Source: Arthrobacter gandavensis
GTDB taxonomy: Bacteria; Actinomycetota; Actinomycetes; Actinomycetales; Micrococcaceae
Length of the DNA: 64,000 nt
Assembly: GCF_009192735.1 (NCBI RefSeq)
Contig: NZ_VTFU01000003.1
Coordinates: 1-64,000, forward strand
Direction of reading: 5' to 3'
Shown here in pieces: positions 35,333 through 43,212 of this stretch. Every line of letters begins with the position of its first letter. The stretch's first letter is position 1. A program made the position numbers and the translations under genes. Under the pieces are notes generated by a model that made no database searches, was not told where the DNA came from, and worked only from the letters and a program-made list of their open reading frames with translations.

Positions 35333-37320
35333 CATCGACTGTTACCGCGGACCCCACCACCGAAGCCGAGCGCATCGCGTTCTGGGAAACCGCGGCCGGG
35401 AGGCTCCAGTGGGAGCAGCCCTGGCACACGGCGCACACCTTCACTCCCCCGCAGCGCCTCAGCGGCCCGGAAATCCCCGAAGCCGACGCCGACTACAGCA
35501 TCCCCGCCATTGAGTGGTTCGCCGGCGGCACCCTGAACGTCGCAGTGAACTGCGTGGACCGGCACGTGGCTGCCGGCCGCGGTGACAAAGTGGCCCTGCA
35601 CTTCGAGGGCGAACCCGGAGACCGCCGCACCGTCACCTACGCCGACCTGCAGCGTGACGTCTGCCGCGCCGCCAATGCCCTGCTGGCCCTGGGCATTGGC
35701 CGGGGTGACCGAGTGGTCATTTACCTGCCGGTGATCGTGGAGACCATCGTCATTACGCTGGCCTGCGCCCGGATCGGCGCGGTGCATTCGCTGGTGTTCG
35801 GCGGCTTCTCCGCCGAAGCGCTGAAGTTCCGGGTGGAGGACACCGGCGCCAAGCTGCTGGTCACCACCGACGGCCAGTTCCGCCGCGGCGCCGCCGTGCC
35901 GGTCAAAGACAACGCCGACGCCGCGGTTGCCGGAACCAACGCCATTGAGCATGTGCTGGTGGTCCGCCGCACCGGATCCGAGATCAACTGGGTCCAAGGC
36001 CGGGACCTCTGGTGGCACGAGACCGTGGACACCGCCCCGGACCTGCATGAACCGGAGGCCTTTGACGCGGAGACGCCGCTGTTCATCATGTACACCTCGG
36101 GCACCACCGGAAAACCCAAGGGCCTGGTCCACACCATGGGCGGCTATCTGACCCAGGCATCCTGGAGCTACGAGTACCTCTTCGCGAACCCGGATCCGGA
36201 GGCACGCGGGCAGGACGTCCACTGGTGCACCGCTGACCTGGCCTGGGTCACCGCCCACACCTATGAGATCTACGGCCCGCTGTCCAACGGCGCCACCCAG
36301 GTCATCTACGAGGGCACACCCAACACCCCGCATCCGGGCCGGCACTTCGAAATCATCGAGCGGTACAAAGTCACCAGCTACTACACCGCTCCCACCCTGG
36401 TCCGGTCCCTGATGGGCTGGTTCCCGGACGGCGTTCCGGCCGGCCATGACCTCTCCTCCATCCGGCTGCTGGGCACCGTGGGCGAGGCGGTCAACCCCGA
36501 AGCCTGGCGCTGGCTGCGCGAACAGCTGGGCCGCGGGGAGGTACCGGTGATCGACACCTGGTGGCAGTCCGAAACCGGCGCCACTATCCTCTCCCCGCGT
36601 CCCACCGACACGGAGTTCAAGCCCGGTTGCGCATCCCGCGCCCTGCCGGGCGTGAGCACCCGGATCGTGGACGGCGACGGGAACCCGGTGCCGCCAAACA
36701 CGCAGGGATTCATTGTGGTGGATCAGACCGGTCCCGCCATGGCCCGCGGAGTCTGGGGCGACCCGCAGCGCTACCTGTCCTCCTACTGGCGGCAGTATGC
36801 CCGGCAGGGCTGGTTCCTGGCCGGCGACGGCGCGAAGTACGACGACGACGGGCACACCTGGATTCTGGGCCGCACCGACGACGTCCTCAACGTCTCCGGG
36901 CACCGGCTGTCCACCATTGAGATTGAATCCGCCCTGGTCTCACATCCGTGGGTCACCGAAGCCGGCGTGTGCCCGGTGGCGGATCCGAAAACAGGGCACG
37001 CCATCACCGCGTTTGTGGTCCTGTCGCCGGCAGCGGCGGCAGCGCTGCCTGAAGCGGGGCCGGAGGACCCGGCGTTCACTCAGCGGGTCACCGTTGAACT
37101 GCGGGCCCACATCTCACGGGAGATCGGGCCGATCGCCAAGCCGGCCGCCGTCGTCGTCGTTCCCGATGTGCCCAAGACCCGCTCCGGGAAAATCATGCGC
37201 CGGCTCCTGACCCAGCTGTTCGAGGGCACGGCCCTGGGCGACACCACCAGTCTGCAGAATGAACCCTGCATACCCGACATCGCACGCATCTGCGCTGCCC
37301 GGCACGGAGCCGATCAGTGA
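35323..37320 (+). CDS. acs: Acetyl-CoA synthetase (AMP-forming)
   Basis: It activates acetate with ATP and CoA. The 665-residue length is that of Acs. Motifs: YTSGTTGKPKGLVH (AMP binding), VFGGFSAEALKFRVED, DTWWQSETG, the hinge region NVSGHRLSTIEIE and the C-terminal KTRSGKIMRR with the lysine that is often acetylated. The first ATG at 35323 lies inside the ssuC end, so it is translated with the importer and falls under the SAM-I riboswitch. This placement is unusual. Sulfhydrylation of O-acetylhomoserine or O-acetylserine releases acetate, which this enzyme could recover. A propionate or sulfoacetate substrate cannot be excluded. Confidence 0.88.
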   Translation: MGLTSTVTADPTTEAERIAFWETAAGRLQWEQPWHTAHTFTPPQRLSGPEIPEADADYSIPAIEWFAGGTLNVAVNCVDRHVAAGRGDKVALHFEGEPGDRRTVTYADLQRDVCRAANALLALGIGRGDRVVIYLPVIVETIVITLACARIGAVHSLVFGGFSAEALKFRVEDTGAKLLVTTDGQFRRGAAVPVKDNADAAVAGTNAIEHVLVVRRTGSEINWVQGRDLWWHETVDTAPDLHEPEAFDAETPLFIMYTSGTTGKPKGLVHTMGGYLTQASWSYEYLFANPDPEARGQDVHWCTADLAWVTAHTYEIYGPLSNGATQVIYEGTPNTPHPGRHFEIIERYKVTSYYTAPTLVRSLMGWFPDGVPAGHDLSSIRLLGTVGEAVNPEAWRWLREQLGRGEVPVIDTWWQSETGATILSPRPTDTEFKPGCASRALPGVSTRIVDGDGNPVPPNTQGFIVVDQTGPAMARGVWGDPQRYLSSYWRQYARQGWFLAGDGAKYDDDGHTWILGRTDDVLNVSGHRLSTIEIESALVSHPWVTEAGVCPVADPKTGHAITAFVVLSPAAAAALPEAGPEDPAFTQRVTVELRAHISREIGPIAKPAAVVVVPDVPKTRSGKIMRRLLTQLFEGTALGDTTSLQNEPCIPDIARICAARHGADQ

Positions 37321-37574
37321 ACGCGGGCCAGTGTCACCCGGTCCATCACCACGACGCCGCCCATCAGGCTGTGGACCCGCATGAACTCGGTGGGCGAGAC
37401 CTCCAGGTACGTGGCGTCCGCCTTGGCGGGCAGCAGGTCGGCGTGCAGCCCGTCCTGCAGCTCCTGGAAAAGCTGGTTGGCTTCCACCTGCGGCAGCGGA
37501 TCGGTGGCCGTGATCTTATGCGTGGCGGCGGCCAGCCTGTAGCCCGTTTCAATGACAACGACGTATTCATCCAT
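37314..37574 (-). CDS. Small hypothetical protein
   Basis: The 86-residue protein starts at the ATG at 37574. It looks like one alpha/beta domain: YVVVIETGYRLAAATHKI, then a helix VEANQLFQELQDGLHADL, a strand TYLEVSPTEFMRVHSL and a Gly-Val-rich end VVVMDRVTLARV. There is no signal or membrane span. It converges with acs, overlapping by seven bases, and is divergent from metY. I do not recognise the family. Confidence 0.55.
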   Translation of the reverse strand: MDEYVVVIETGYRLAAATHKITATDPLPQVEANQLFQELQDGLHADLLPAKADATYLEVSPTEFMRVHSLMGGVVVMDRVTLARVH

Positions 37575-37728
37575 CGCGGTGGTGCCCTTCGTCGGTCCGT
37601 CCGGCGTCGTCCGCCGCTGCCAGTCCGCTGTGTATGCAGCCCTGCTGAACATTCTTCGTCCGTCACGCCCAACTTGCAACGATCAACGAGCCGCTTTGCT
37701 GCGGCCACCAGGAAGGAGCACTCATTTC

Positions 37729-39078
37729 ATGAGTGAGCGCCAATTCGGTTTCCGGACCCGTGCCCTGCACGCCGGGGGCACCCCCGATGCCACGCACGGT
37801 GCACGAGCCGTGCCCATCTACCAGTCCACGTCCTTCGTCTTTAAGGACACCGACGACGCCGCCAACCTCTTCTCGCTGCAGAAGTACGGCAACATCTACT
37901 CGCGCATCGGCAATCCGACAGTAGCGGCCTTCGAGGAACGCATCGCCTCCCTTGAAGGCGGCATCGGCGCCGTGGCGACGGCGTCGGGCATGTCCGCGGA
38001 ATTTGTCACCTTCGCTGCACTTTGCGGCGCCGGCGACCACATCGTGGCCGCGGCCCAGCTGTACGGCGGCACCGTGACCCAGCTGGATGTGACCCTGCGC
38101 CGCTTCGGCATCGACACCACCTTTGTCCCCGGCACCAACCCGGCCGACTACGCCGCAGCCATCCGGGAGAACACCAAGGCCGTGTACGCCGAGGTGGTGG
38201 CCAACCCCAGCGGCGAGGTCATCGACATTGCGGCACTCGCCAAGGTGGCACACGACGCCGGCGTGCCGCTGATCCTGGACGCCACCCTGAGCACCCCGTA
38301 CCTGGTCCGGCCCTTCGAGCACGGCGCGGACATCGTGATTCACTCCGCCACGAAGTTCCTCGGCGGCCACGGCACCACCCTGGGCGGCGTGGTGGTGGAA
38401 TCCGGCAAGTTCAACTGGGGCAACGGCAAGTTCCCGGCCATGACCGAGCCGGTGGCCAGCTACGGCAACATCTCCTGGTGGGGAAACTTTGGCGAATACG
38501 GGTTCCTGACCAAGCTGCGCTCCGAGCAGCTGCGCGACATTGGACCCACCCTCAGCGCAACCTCCGCATTTGCCCTGCTGCAGGGGGTGGAAACCCTTCC
38601 CCAGCGCATGGACGAGCACCTCAGGAACGCGCAGGCCGTAGCCGAATGGCTCGAGGCTGATGAGCGTGTGTCCTGGGTCAGTTATGCGGGCCTGCCATCC
38701 CACCCGCACTTTGACCGGGCCCGGAAGTACCTGCCCAAGGGGCCGGGATCGGTGTTCAGCTTCGGAGTCCGGGGCGGCCGCGAAGCCGGCAAGACGTTCA
38801 TCGAGTCGCTGCAGCTGGCCTCCCACTTGGCCAATGTGGGCGATTCACGGACCCTGGTCATCCATCCGGGATCCACCACTCACGGCCAGCTCTCGTCGGA
38901 GCAGCTTTCCGCCGCCGGCGTTGCCGAGGACCTGATCCGGATTTCCGTGGGGTTGGAGGACCTCGAGGACATCCTCTGGGATCTGGACCAGGCACTGGAC
39001 GCCGCGGTGGCGGCCGGGCACCCGGCATCCACTCTTCCTGCTGTACCAACCCTTGAGGAGCCCGCACGTGTCAGCTGA
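37729..39078 (+). CDS. metY: O-acetylhomoserine sulfhydrylase
   Basis: This PLP enzyme makes homocysteine from O-acetylhomoserine and sulfide, releasing acetate. The 449-residue protein has the Cys/Met metabolism fold: FRTRALHAGG at the start, YSRIGNPT, the PLP-lysine segment IHSATKFLGGHGTTLGG, and a C-terminal IHPGSTTHGQL. The length (over 420) and these blocks fit MetY rather than MetB or MetZ. The ATG at 37729 follows AAGGAG. It is downstream of the sulfur import operon, separated by a small convergent gene. I see no SAM riboswitch in its 154-base leader, only a small GCCGC/GCGGC hairpin at 37690-37705. Confidence 0.93.
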   Translation: MSERQFGFRTRALHAGGTPDATHGARAVPIYQSTSFVFKDTDDAANLFSLQKYGNIYSRIGNPTVAAFEERIASLEGGIGAVATASGMSAEFVTFAALCGAGDHIVAAAQLYGGTVTQLDVTLRRFGIDTTFVPGTNPADYAAAIRENTKAVYAEVVANPSGEVIDIAALAKVAHDAGVPLILDATLSTPYLVRPFEHGADIVIHSATKFLGGHGTTLGGVVVESGKFNWGNGKFPAMTEPVASYGNISWWGNFGEYGFLTKLRSEQLRDIGPTLSATSAFALLQGVETLPQRMDEHLRNAQAVAEWLEADERVSWVSYAGLPSHPHFDRARKYLPKGPGSVFSFGVRGGREAGKTFIESLQLASHLANVGDSRTLVIHPGSTTHGQLSSEQLSAAGVAEDLIRISVGLEDLEDILWDLDQALDAAVAAGHPASTLPAVPTLEEPARVS

Positions 39079-39574
39079 AACAACAACCGAGCCCCGTACC
39101 TGGGACGGCCCCAGTGCGCCGGAGCGGCTGGCGCTGCTCCGCCGGGCCAAGTCCATTGCCATTGTGGGCGCTTCGGACAAGCCGTCCCGCGCCTCGTACT
39201 TCGTGGCGACCTATCTGCTCTCGTCCTCGCCGTACACCGTCTACTTCGTGAATCCGGTGGCCCGGGAAATCCTGGGCCGTCCGGTCTACGCCTCGCTGGC
39301 GGACCTGCCCGAGGTGCCGGACATCGTGGATGTGTTCCGGCGGCATGATGACTTGCCGTCCGTGTTGGAGGAGTCCATCGCCGTCGGAGCGAAAACCCTG
39401 TGGCTGCAGCTGGGATCCTGGCATGAGGAGGTGGCCCGATCCGCCGAGGCTGCCGGCATGGATGTGGTGATGGACCGCTGCGTGAAGATTGAGCACGCAC
39501 GGTTCCACGGCGGGTTGAACCTCGCCGGCTTCAACACCGGCGTCATTTCCTCCAAGCGGCAGCTCACCGCGTAG
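39068..39574 (+). CDS. CoA-binding domain protein (YccU-like)
   Basis: The 168-residue protein is a second CoA-binding Rossmann domain of the type found at 22597: SIAIVGASDKPSRASYFVATYL, YTVYFVNPVAREILGRPVY, DIVDVFRRHDDLPSVLEESI and KTLWLQLGSWHEE, ending MDRCVKIEHARF. The GTG at 39068 lies 11 bases inside metY and follows GAGGAG, so it is translationally coupled to MetY. MetY and YccU-like genes often occur together in actinobacteria, which hints at a role in methionine or sulfur metabolism. Confidence 0.85.
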   Translation: MSAETTTEPRTWDGPSAPERLALLRRAKSIAIVGASDKPSRASYFVATYLLSSSPYTVYFVNPVAREILGRPVYASLADLPEVPDIVDVFRRHDDLPSVLEESIAVGAKTLWLQLGSWHEEVARSAEAAGMDVVMDRCVKIEHARFHGGLNLAGFNTGVISSKRQLTA

Positions 39575-40520
39575 GGAGCTGCTCGTCCGCGCTGCCCCGG
39601 GAATTCGTGGAAGCTGGCTTGGGGTGGCCGGAATTGCCCGGGCCGGATCCGGCGCCGCCGTGTCCGGGGGCGCCGGCGTGTCCCGAGTTGCCAGGCTGTG
39701 AGGGGTTTGCCGAGTTGCCGGGCTGTGAGGCGTGTCCCGAGTTGCCGGGCTGTGAGGGGTTTGCCGAGTTGCCGGGCTGTGCGGAATTTCCCAGGCGTCC
39801 GGGGCTTCCGGGGCTTCCGGGGCTTCCGGGACTTCCGGGATGTCCGGCGGCGTTGTCCGGGTGGGGTCGGGCCCTGATGGTGTGGCCTCCGCCCCGACCG
39901 GCCTCCTGCGCGCTTTCCTCCGGCGGGCCGGCCGGAACCACTTGTTCCGCTTCAGCACCAGGCACGGAACCCGGAGCTTCACCCGGTGCGGCGGCCGGGG
40001 ACGGAGCCTCCACACCAGCTGGCCCCTCGTACTCCGCGGGTACGTCACCTGCGGAGGAAACATCGGGGTCCTCGGGTGCAGCGGCGTTTTCGCCCTCCGG
40101 CCCAGCCGCAGGATCGTCCGCGGAGACGGGAGGCTCTTCGGCGGACGCCGGGGGCTGCTCCGGCAGCGGCTGCTCCCCGCCGCCCTGCGGCAGCACCTGT
40201 TCAAGGACATCGGCGCAGAACGCTTCGGTGGCAAGCCGCAGGTCGTTATTTGCCGCCACGCCGGTGGTGCCCGCCGCCATGGCCCCCGCCAGTGCAAAAC
40301 TCAGGATCAAGCCGCGGTGCCGCTGCGATCGCTGCCGGGGCTGGACGGGCGGTTCGGCCAGCAAAGCGGCCAGCTCACCCGTGGGCTCCGGGGGCGGGAG
40401 CGCACGGAAAGAGCGCAGCACTCGCAGGCCTTCAAGGAGCTCAGGGCTTTCCCGGGTCCCGGACTCGGCGAGGAGTCCCCGGATACTGCGGTCATCGTCC
40501 GTCTCAGGCGATTCGTTCAT
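39564..40520 (-). CDS. Putative anti-sigma factor, membrane protein with repeat-rich tail
   Basis: The 318-residue protein has a short cytoplasmic N-domain (about 1-65, acidic, LLEGLRVLRSFRAL), one membrane helix (about 70-92, LILSFALAGAMAAGTTGVAA), then a long low-complexity outer part. That part includes a Pro/Glu/Ala section, a GSP tandem repeat and several PGNS-type repeats (SQPGNSGHA, QPGNSANP). Its start overlaps the end of the sigma factor gene by 17 bases, the usual sign of a sigma/anti-sigma pair. No HxxxCxxC zinc motif is present. Its end overlaps the convergent CoA-binding gene by 11 bases. Confidence 0.65.
   Translation of the reverse strand: MNESPETDDDRSIRGLLAESGTRESPELLEGLRVLRSFRALPPPEPTGELAALLAEPPVQPRQRSQRHRGLILSFALAGAMAAGTTGVAANNDLRLATEAFCADVLEQVLPQGGGEQPLPEQPPASAEEPPVSADDPAAGPEGENAAAPEDPDVSSAGDVPAEYEGPAGVEAPSPAAAPGEAPGSVPGAEAEQVVPAGPPEESAQEAGRGGGHTIRARPHPDNAAGHPGSPGSPGSPGSPGRLGNSAQPGNSANPSQPGNSGHASQPGNSANPSQPGNSGHAGAPGHGGAGSGPGNSGHPKPASTNSRGSADEQLPTR
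39690..39845. repeat. Tandem coding repeats in the anti-sigma gene tail
   Basis: Four copies of a unit of about 27-30 bases built around GAGTTGCCGGGCTGTGAGG lie at about 39690-39785. At 39801-39845 follow five copies of a 9-base unit (GGGGCTTCC and variants). They encode the PGNS and collagen-like GSP repeats of the protein. Near-identical copies suggest recent expansion by slippage or recombination. Confidence 0.8.
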
Positions 40521-41112
40521 GAGCTGACTCCTCCTTCCGTTCCCGTTCCAACTTGTCTTTGAGTATTTTCAGCGCCCTGTTTTGAAGCTGCTTGACGGCT
40601 CCCACGCTGCAGCCCATGATCCTGGCGGTTTCCTCAATCGATTGATCACCCACCACCCGCAGCAGCAGCACTTCCTGTTGCCGCTTGGTCAAGCCTTCAA
40701 GAAGCTCGGCGGCTGCGGCCGCTGATGCAAGCACTGTTTCTTCGGCGGAAGCGCTGGAGCGGATGTCCGAAGAAGGCTGGAACTGAGCCAACACCGGTTG
40801 CCGCTCACGCCGCCGTGCGTCATCCACCATGCGCGCGTGGGCCACGGAAAAAGCGAAGGTGCGCAGCCCGGAAAAACCGCCGGTGAGGGTGTCCAGTTTG
40901 CCGAAGACCGTGAGAAAAACGTCCTGGGTCAGCCCCTCAGGGTCATCGCAGCCCTTACCCGCGAGGTAGGCGAGGATCGACGGAGCCAGCACATTATAGA
41001 TTTTGCGCAGCGCCTCCGGTTCTCCGGCAGCGGCGGCACGGAGGGTTTCCTCCGTCAGGGTTTTCGCCAAAATTCGGTCTTTCCCTCGCGTAAGGATGGG
41101 GGGCGTCCACAT
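40504..41112 (-). CDS. RNA polymerase sigma factor, sigma-70 family (ECF-like)
   Basis: The protein has about 188-202 residues with the two ECF domains. Region 2 includes ALRKIYNVLAPSILAYLAG, DPEGLTQDVFLTVFGKLDTL and LRTFAFSVAHARMVDDARRR. Region 4 reads LTKRQQEVLLLRVVGDQSIEETARIMGCSVGAVKQLQNRALKILK. The start is uncertain: the ATG at 41112 has no ribosome site, while a TTG at 41070 has GAGGGA about 12 bases upstream and begins nearer to the domain. The putative anti-sigma gene overlaps its end. It probably controls a stress or surface regulon. Confidence 0.85.
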   Translation of the reverse strand: MWTPPILTRGKDRILAKTLTEETLRAAAAGEPEALRKIYNVLAPSILAYLAGKGCDDPEGLTQDVFLTVFGKLDTLTGGFSGLRTFAFSVAHARMVDDARRRERQPVLAQFQPSSDIRSSASAEETVLASAAAAAELLEGLTKRQQEVLLLRVVGDQSIEETARIMGCSVGAVKQLQNRALKILKDKLERERKEESAHERIA

Positions 41113-41147
41113 ACTACCGTGCCCGGGCGCCCGCCTTTGGGCATGGA

Positions 41148-41196
41148 AACGGCCGCACCGGGGCTCGTTGGGGGGATAAGCCTCGGTGCGGCCGTT
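41148..41196 (-). terminator. 13-base hairpin after the nitrilase gene
   Basis: AACGGCCGCACCG (41148-41160) and CGGTGCGGCCGTT (41184-41196) are perfect inverted repeats with a 23-base loop. On the minus strand they come 55 bases after the nitrilase stop and before the sigma factor gene. A short T run follows on that strand. It probably separates the two transcripts. Confidence 0.6.
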
Positions 41197-41251
41197 CCAA
41201 AAGAGTAATCGTATGTGAGCACCAAAAGGTTACGTTGTTGCGAAAAAAGTT

Positions 41252-42058
41252 TTAAAGAGCTGAAACAATCCGGTTGTTGGCTTCAAAACGGCGGTTTTTG
41301 AGCACCGGCAGGAACTCCCGGACGTCGTCAATGCGCTTGCGGGTCACATCTGCAGTGACCACAGCCTCGGCCTCATCACTCAGGAATGCCTGCGGCACGC
41401 CCATGGGGTCGAGGATCGCCGAGTGCCCCACAGTGTGGCGGCTGGATGTTCCCGCCGCGGCCACCCAGACCGTATTTTCGATGGCCCGGGCCTTCAGCAG
41501 GGTTTCCCAGTGCTCAATCTTGTGTTCGCCCTTGAACCAAGCGGCGGGTACCGCCAGCAGGTCAGCACCCTGATCCGTCAGCGCCCGTGCGAGTTCGGGG
41601 AACCGGATGTCGTAACAGGTCATCAGCCCCACCTTGATGCCGTCCAGTTCCACCACTTTTACGCCGCCGTCGCCGGGTTTGATCCGGGTGGACTCCGAGT
41701 AGCTGAACGCGTCGTACAGATGAAGTTTCCGGTAGGTGTCGGCAATTCGACCGGTGGAATCAATCAGCACCAGCGTGTTGAACGGCCGGTCCTCGCCGCT
41801 GGATTCATAGGCGCCGGCAACGACGGCGATGCCCAGTTCGGCAGCCAGCAGAGACAGCTGCTGCACAAAGGTGGTCCAGCCGGCGTCGACCGCTGCGGCC
41901 AGTGGACCGTCAACCCTGCCGACGCTGAACATTGATTCCTCGGGAAACACGATCAGCTCGGCGCCCTCTGCCTTGGCCTTGGCCGCCAGGGTGCGCATGA
42001 CGTCAAGATTCTCCGCAACATCGCCCGTGGGACTGAACTGGCCTACGCTCACCAACAT
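41252..42058 (-). CDS. Carbon-nitrogen hydrolase (nitrilase superfamily)
   Basis: The 268-residue protein has the complete nitrilase-superfamily triad: Glu40 in FPEE, Lys111 in YRKLHLYDAF and Cys148 in MTCYDIRFPE. The length and the KLHLYDAF block match the Nit1/omega-amidase-like or deaminated-glutathione amidase group, which cleaves amides of short dicarboxylic acids. The exact substrate is open. The ATG at 42058 follows GTAGGAA. It stands alone, divergent from the DUF2804 gene. Confidence 0.85.
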   Translation of the reverse strand: MLVSVGQFSPTGDVAENLDVMRTLAAKAKAEGAELIVFPEESMFSVGRVDGPLAAAVDAGWTTFVQQLSLLAAELGIAVVAGAYESSGEDRPFNTLVLIDSTGRIADTYRKLHLYDAFSYSESTRIKPGDGGVKVVELDGIKVGLMTCYDIRFPELARALTDQGADLLAVPAAWFKGEHKIEHWETLLKARAIENTVWVAAAGTSSRHTVGHSAILDPMGVPQAFLSDEAEAVVTADVTRKRIDDVREFLPVLKNRRFEANNRIVSAL

Positions 42059-42161
42059 TTCCTACCGCCTTCTTCCGCAACCGAAGTTTCTCCCAGCCTA
42101 GACCAGGACCCCGGCGCGCAGAACGGCGGTTTGCAACCGGCGCCGCCTAGACTGGGGCCGC

Positions 42162-43154
42162 ATGGACGAACTCACGCTGCCGACTGACCTGACCCTTGCC
42201 CGCGGTACCCTGAATCCGCAGGCAGTGGGCTACTCCCGGTCCCCACTGCACCGCACCCCGCTGCCGGGCGGACCCGGAGGCCGGCTGCGGACCAAGCGCT
42301 GGGAGTACTGGGGAATTCTGTCCCCCGAGCTGGCCGTGGGCATGACCATCGTGAATCTCGGGTATGCGGCCAGCCTGCAGATCTATGTCCTTGTCCGGGC
42401 AACCGGGGAGGAGATCAGCATTGAGCCGTTGAAGATCCTTCCCTCATCCGCCGAAGTCCAGCTCCCGGACACGCTGCCGCCGCTGACGGCGTTCGGGTCC
42501 GCCGGCGATGTGTCCCTGCGCTTCCACGACGACGACGGCGGCACCCACCTGCGGGCGCGTTCGCCTCGGGTTGAGGTTGATCTCTATGCACCGGCCGACG
42601 GCGATGTGCTGGGCGTGGTGGTGCCCTGGTCCGAGCGCCGCTTCCAGTACACGCTCAAGGATGTGGCCCGCCGGGTCAGCGGAACCGTCACCGTGGACGG
42701 CAGGACCTATGCGGTGGGCGACGAGGCGTTTGCCGTGCTGGACCGGGGCCGCGGCCGCTGGCCATACCGGACCACATGGACCTGGGGTGCGGGCTCGGGA
42801 ACCGTCAACGGCACGCGGCTGGGGCTGCAGATTGGCGGGCAGTGGACGGCAGGAACTCCGGCCACGGAAAACGCCCTCATCGTGGACGGACGGCTGCACC
42901 ACTACGACGGCGAACTGGAGTTCACGTATGACCTCACCGACCCTGACTCCGCCTGGACGGTTCATGGTCCGTGGATCGATGCGGTCCTGACCCCGTTCCA
43001 CCGCCGAACCTCGGCCACCAAGCTCGGCGTGATCTCGTCCGAAATCTGGCAGGCCTTTGGCTCCTGGACGGGAACCGCCCGGACTCCGGACGGGACGGCG
43101 TACACCCTGGACGGGCTGACCGGCTGGATCGAGGAAGCGCGGCACCGCTGGTGA
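42162..43154 (+). CDS. DUF2804 family protein
   Basis: The 330-residue protein matches DUF2804: an N-terminal segment with RTKRWEYWGILSPELAVGMTI, a mid part VPWSERRFQYTLKDVARRVSGTV, ADEAFAVLDRGRGRWPYRTTW-like sequence at about residues 185-205, and a C-terminal GVISSEIWQAFGSW. The fold is probably a lipocalin-like double beta barrel related to AttH, and the function is unknown. There is no signal peptide. It is divergent from the nitrilase gene. Confidence 0.82.
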   Translation: MDELTLPTDLTLARGTLNPQAVGYSRSPLHRTPLPGGPGGRLRTKRWEYWGILSPELAVGMTIVNLGYAASLQIYVLVRATGEEISIEPLKILPSSAEVQLPDTLPPLTAFGSAGDVSLRFHDDDGGTHLRARSPRVEVDLYAPADGDVLGVVVPWSERRFQYTLKDVARRVSGTVTVDGRTYAVGDEAFAVLDRGRGRWPYRTTWTWGAGSGTVNGTRLGLQIGGQWTAGTPATENALIVDGRLHHYDGELEFTYDLTDPDSAWTVHGPWIDAVLTPFHRRTSATKLGVISSEIWQAFGSWTGTARTPDGTAYTLDGLTGWIEEARHRW

Positions 43155-43212
43155 ACCCGGGCCGCCTCAGCGGCGTTTTCGGGCAGGCACGGCACGGTCA
43201 TAGGCTGGTGCC

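Noticed and set aside
34702-36903. 733-codon open frame on the minus strand opposite ssuC and acs
   Set aside because: It has no domain, a composition typical of an antisense shadow in high-GC DNA, and it fully overlaps two well-supported genes.
37575-37728. Possible SAM riboswitch before metY
   Set aside because: The leader lacks the conserved strings of SAM-I, SAM-II and SAM-IV. Only a small hairpin at 37690-37705 is visible.
39690-39845. Regular short repeats that could suggest a CRISPR array
   Set aside because: The repeats are contiguous without unique spacers, remain in frame and encode PGNS and GSP protein repeats.
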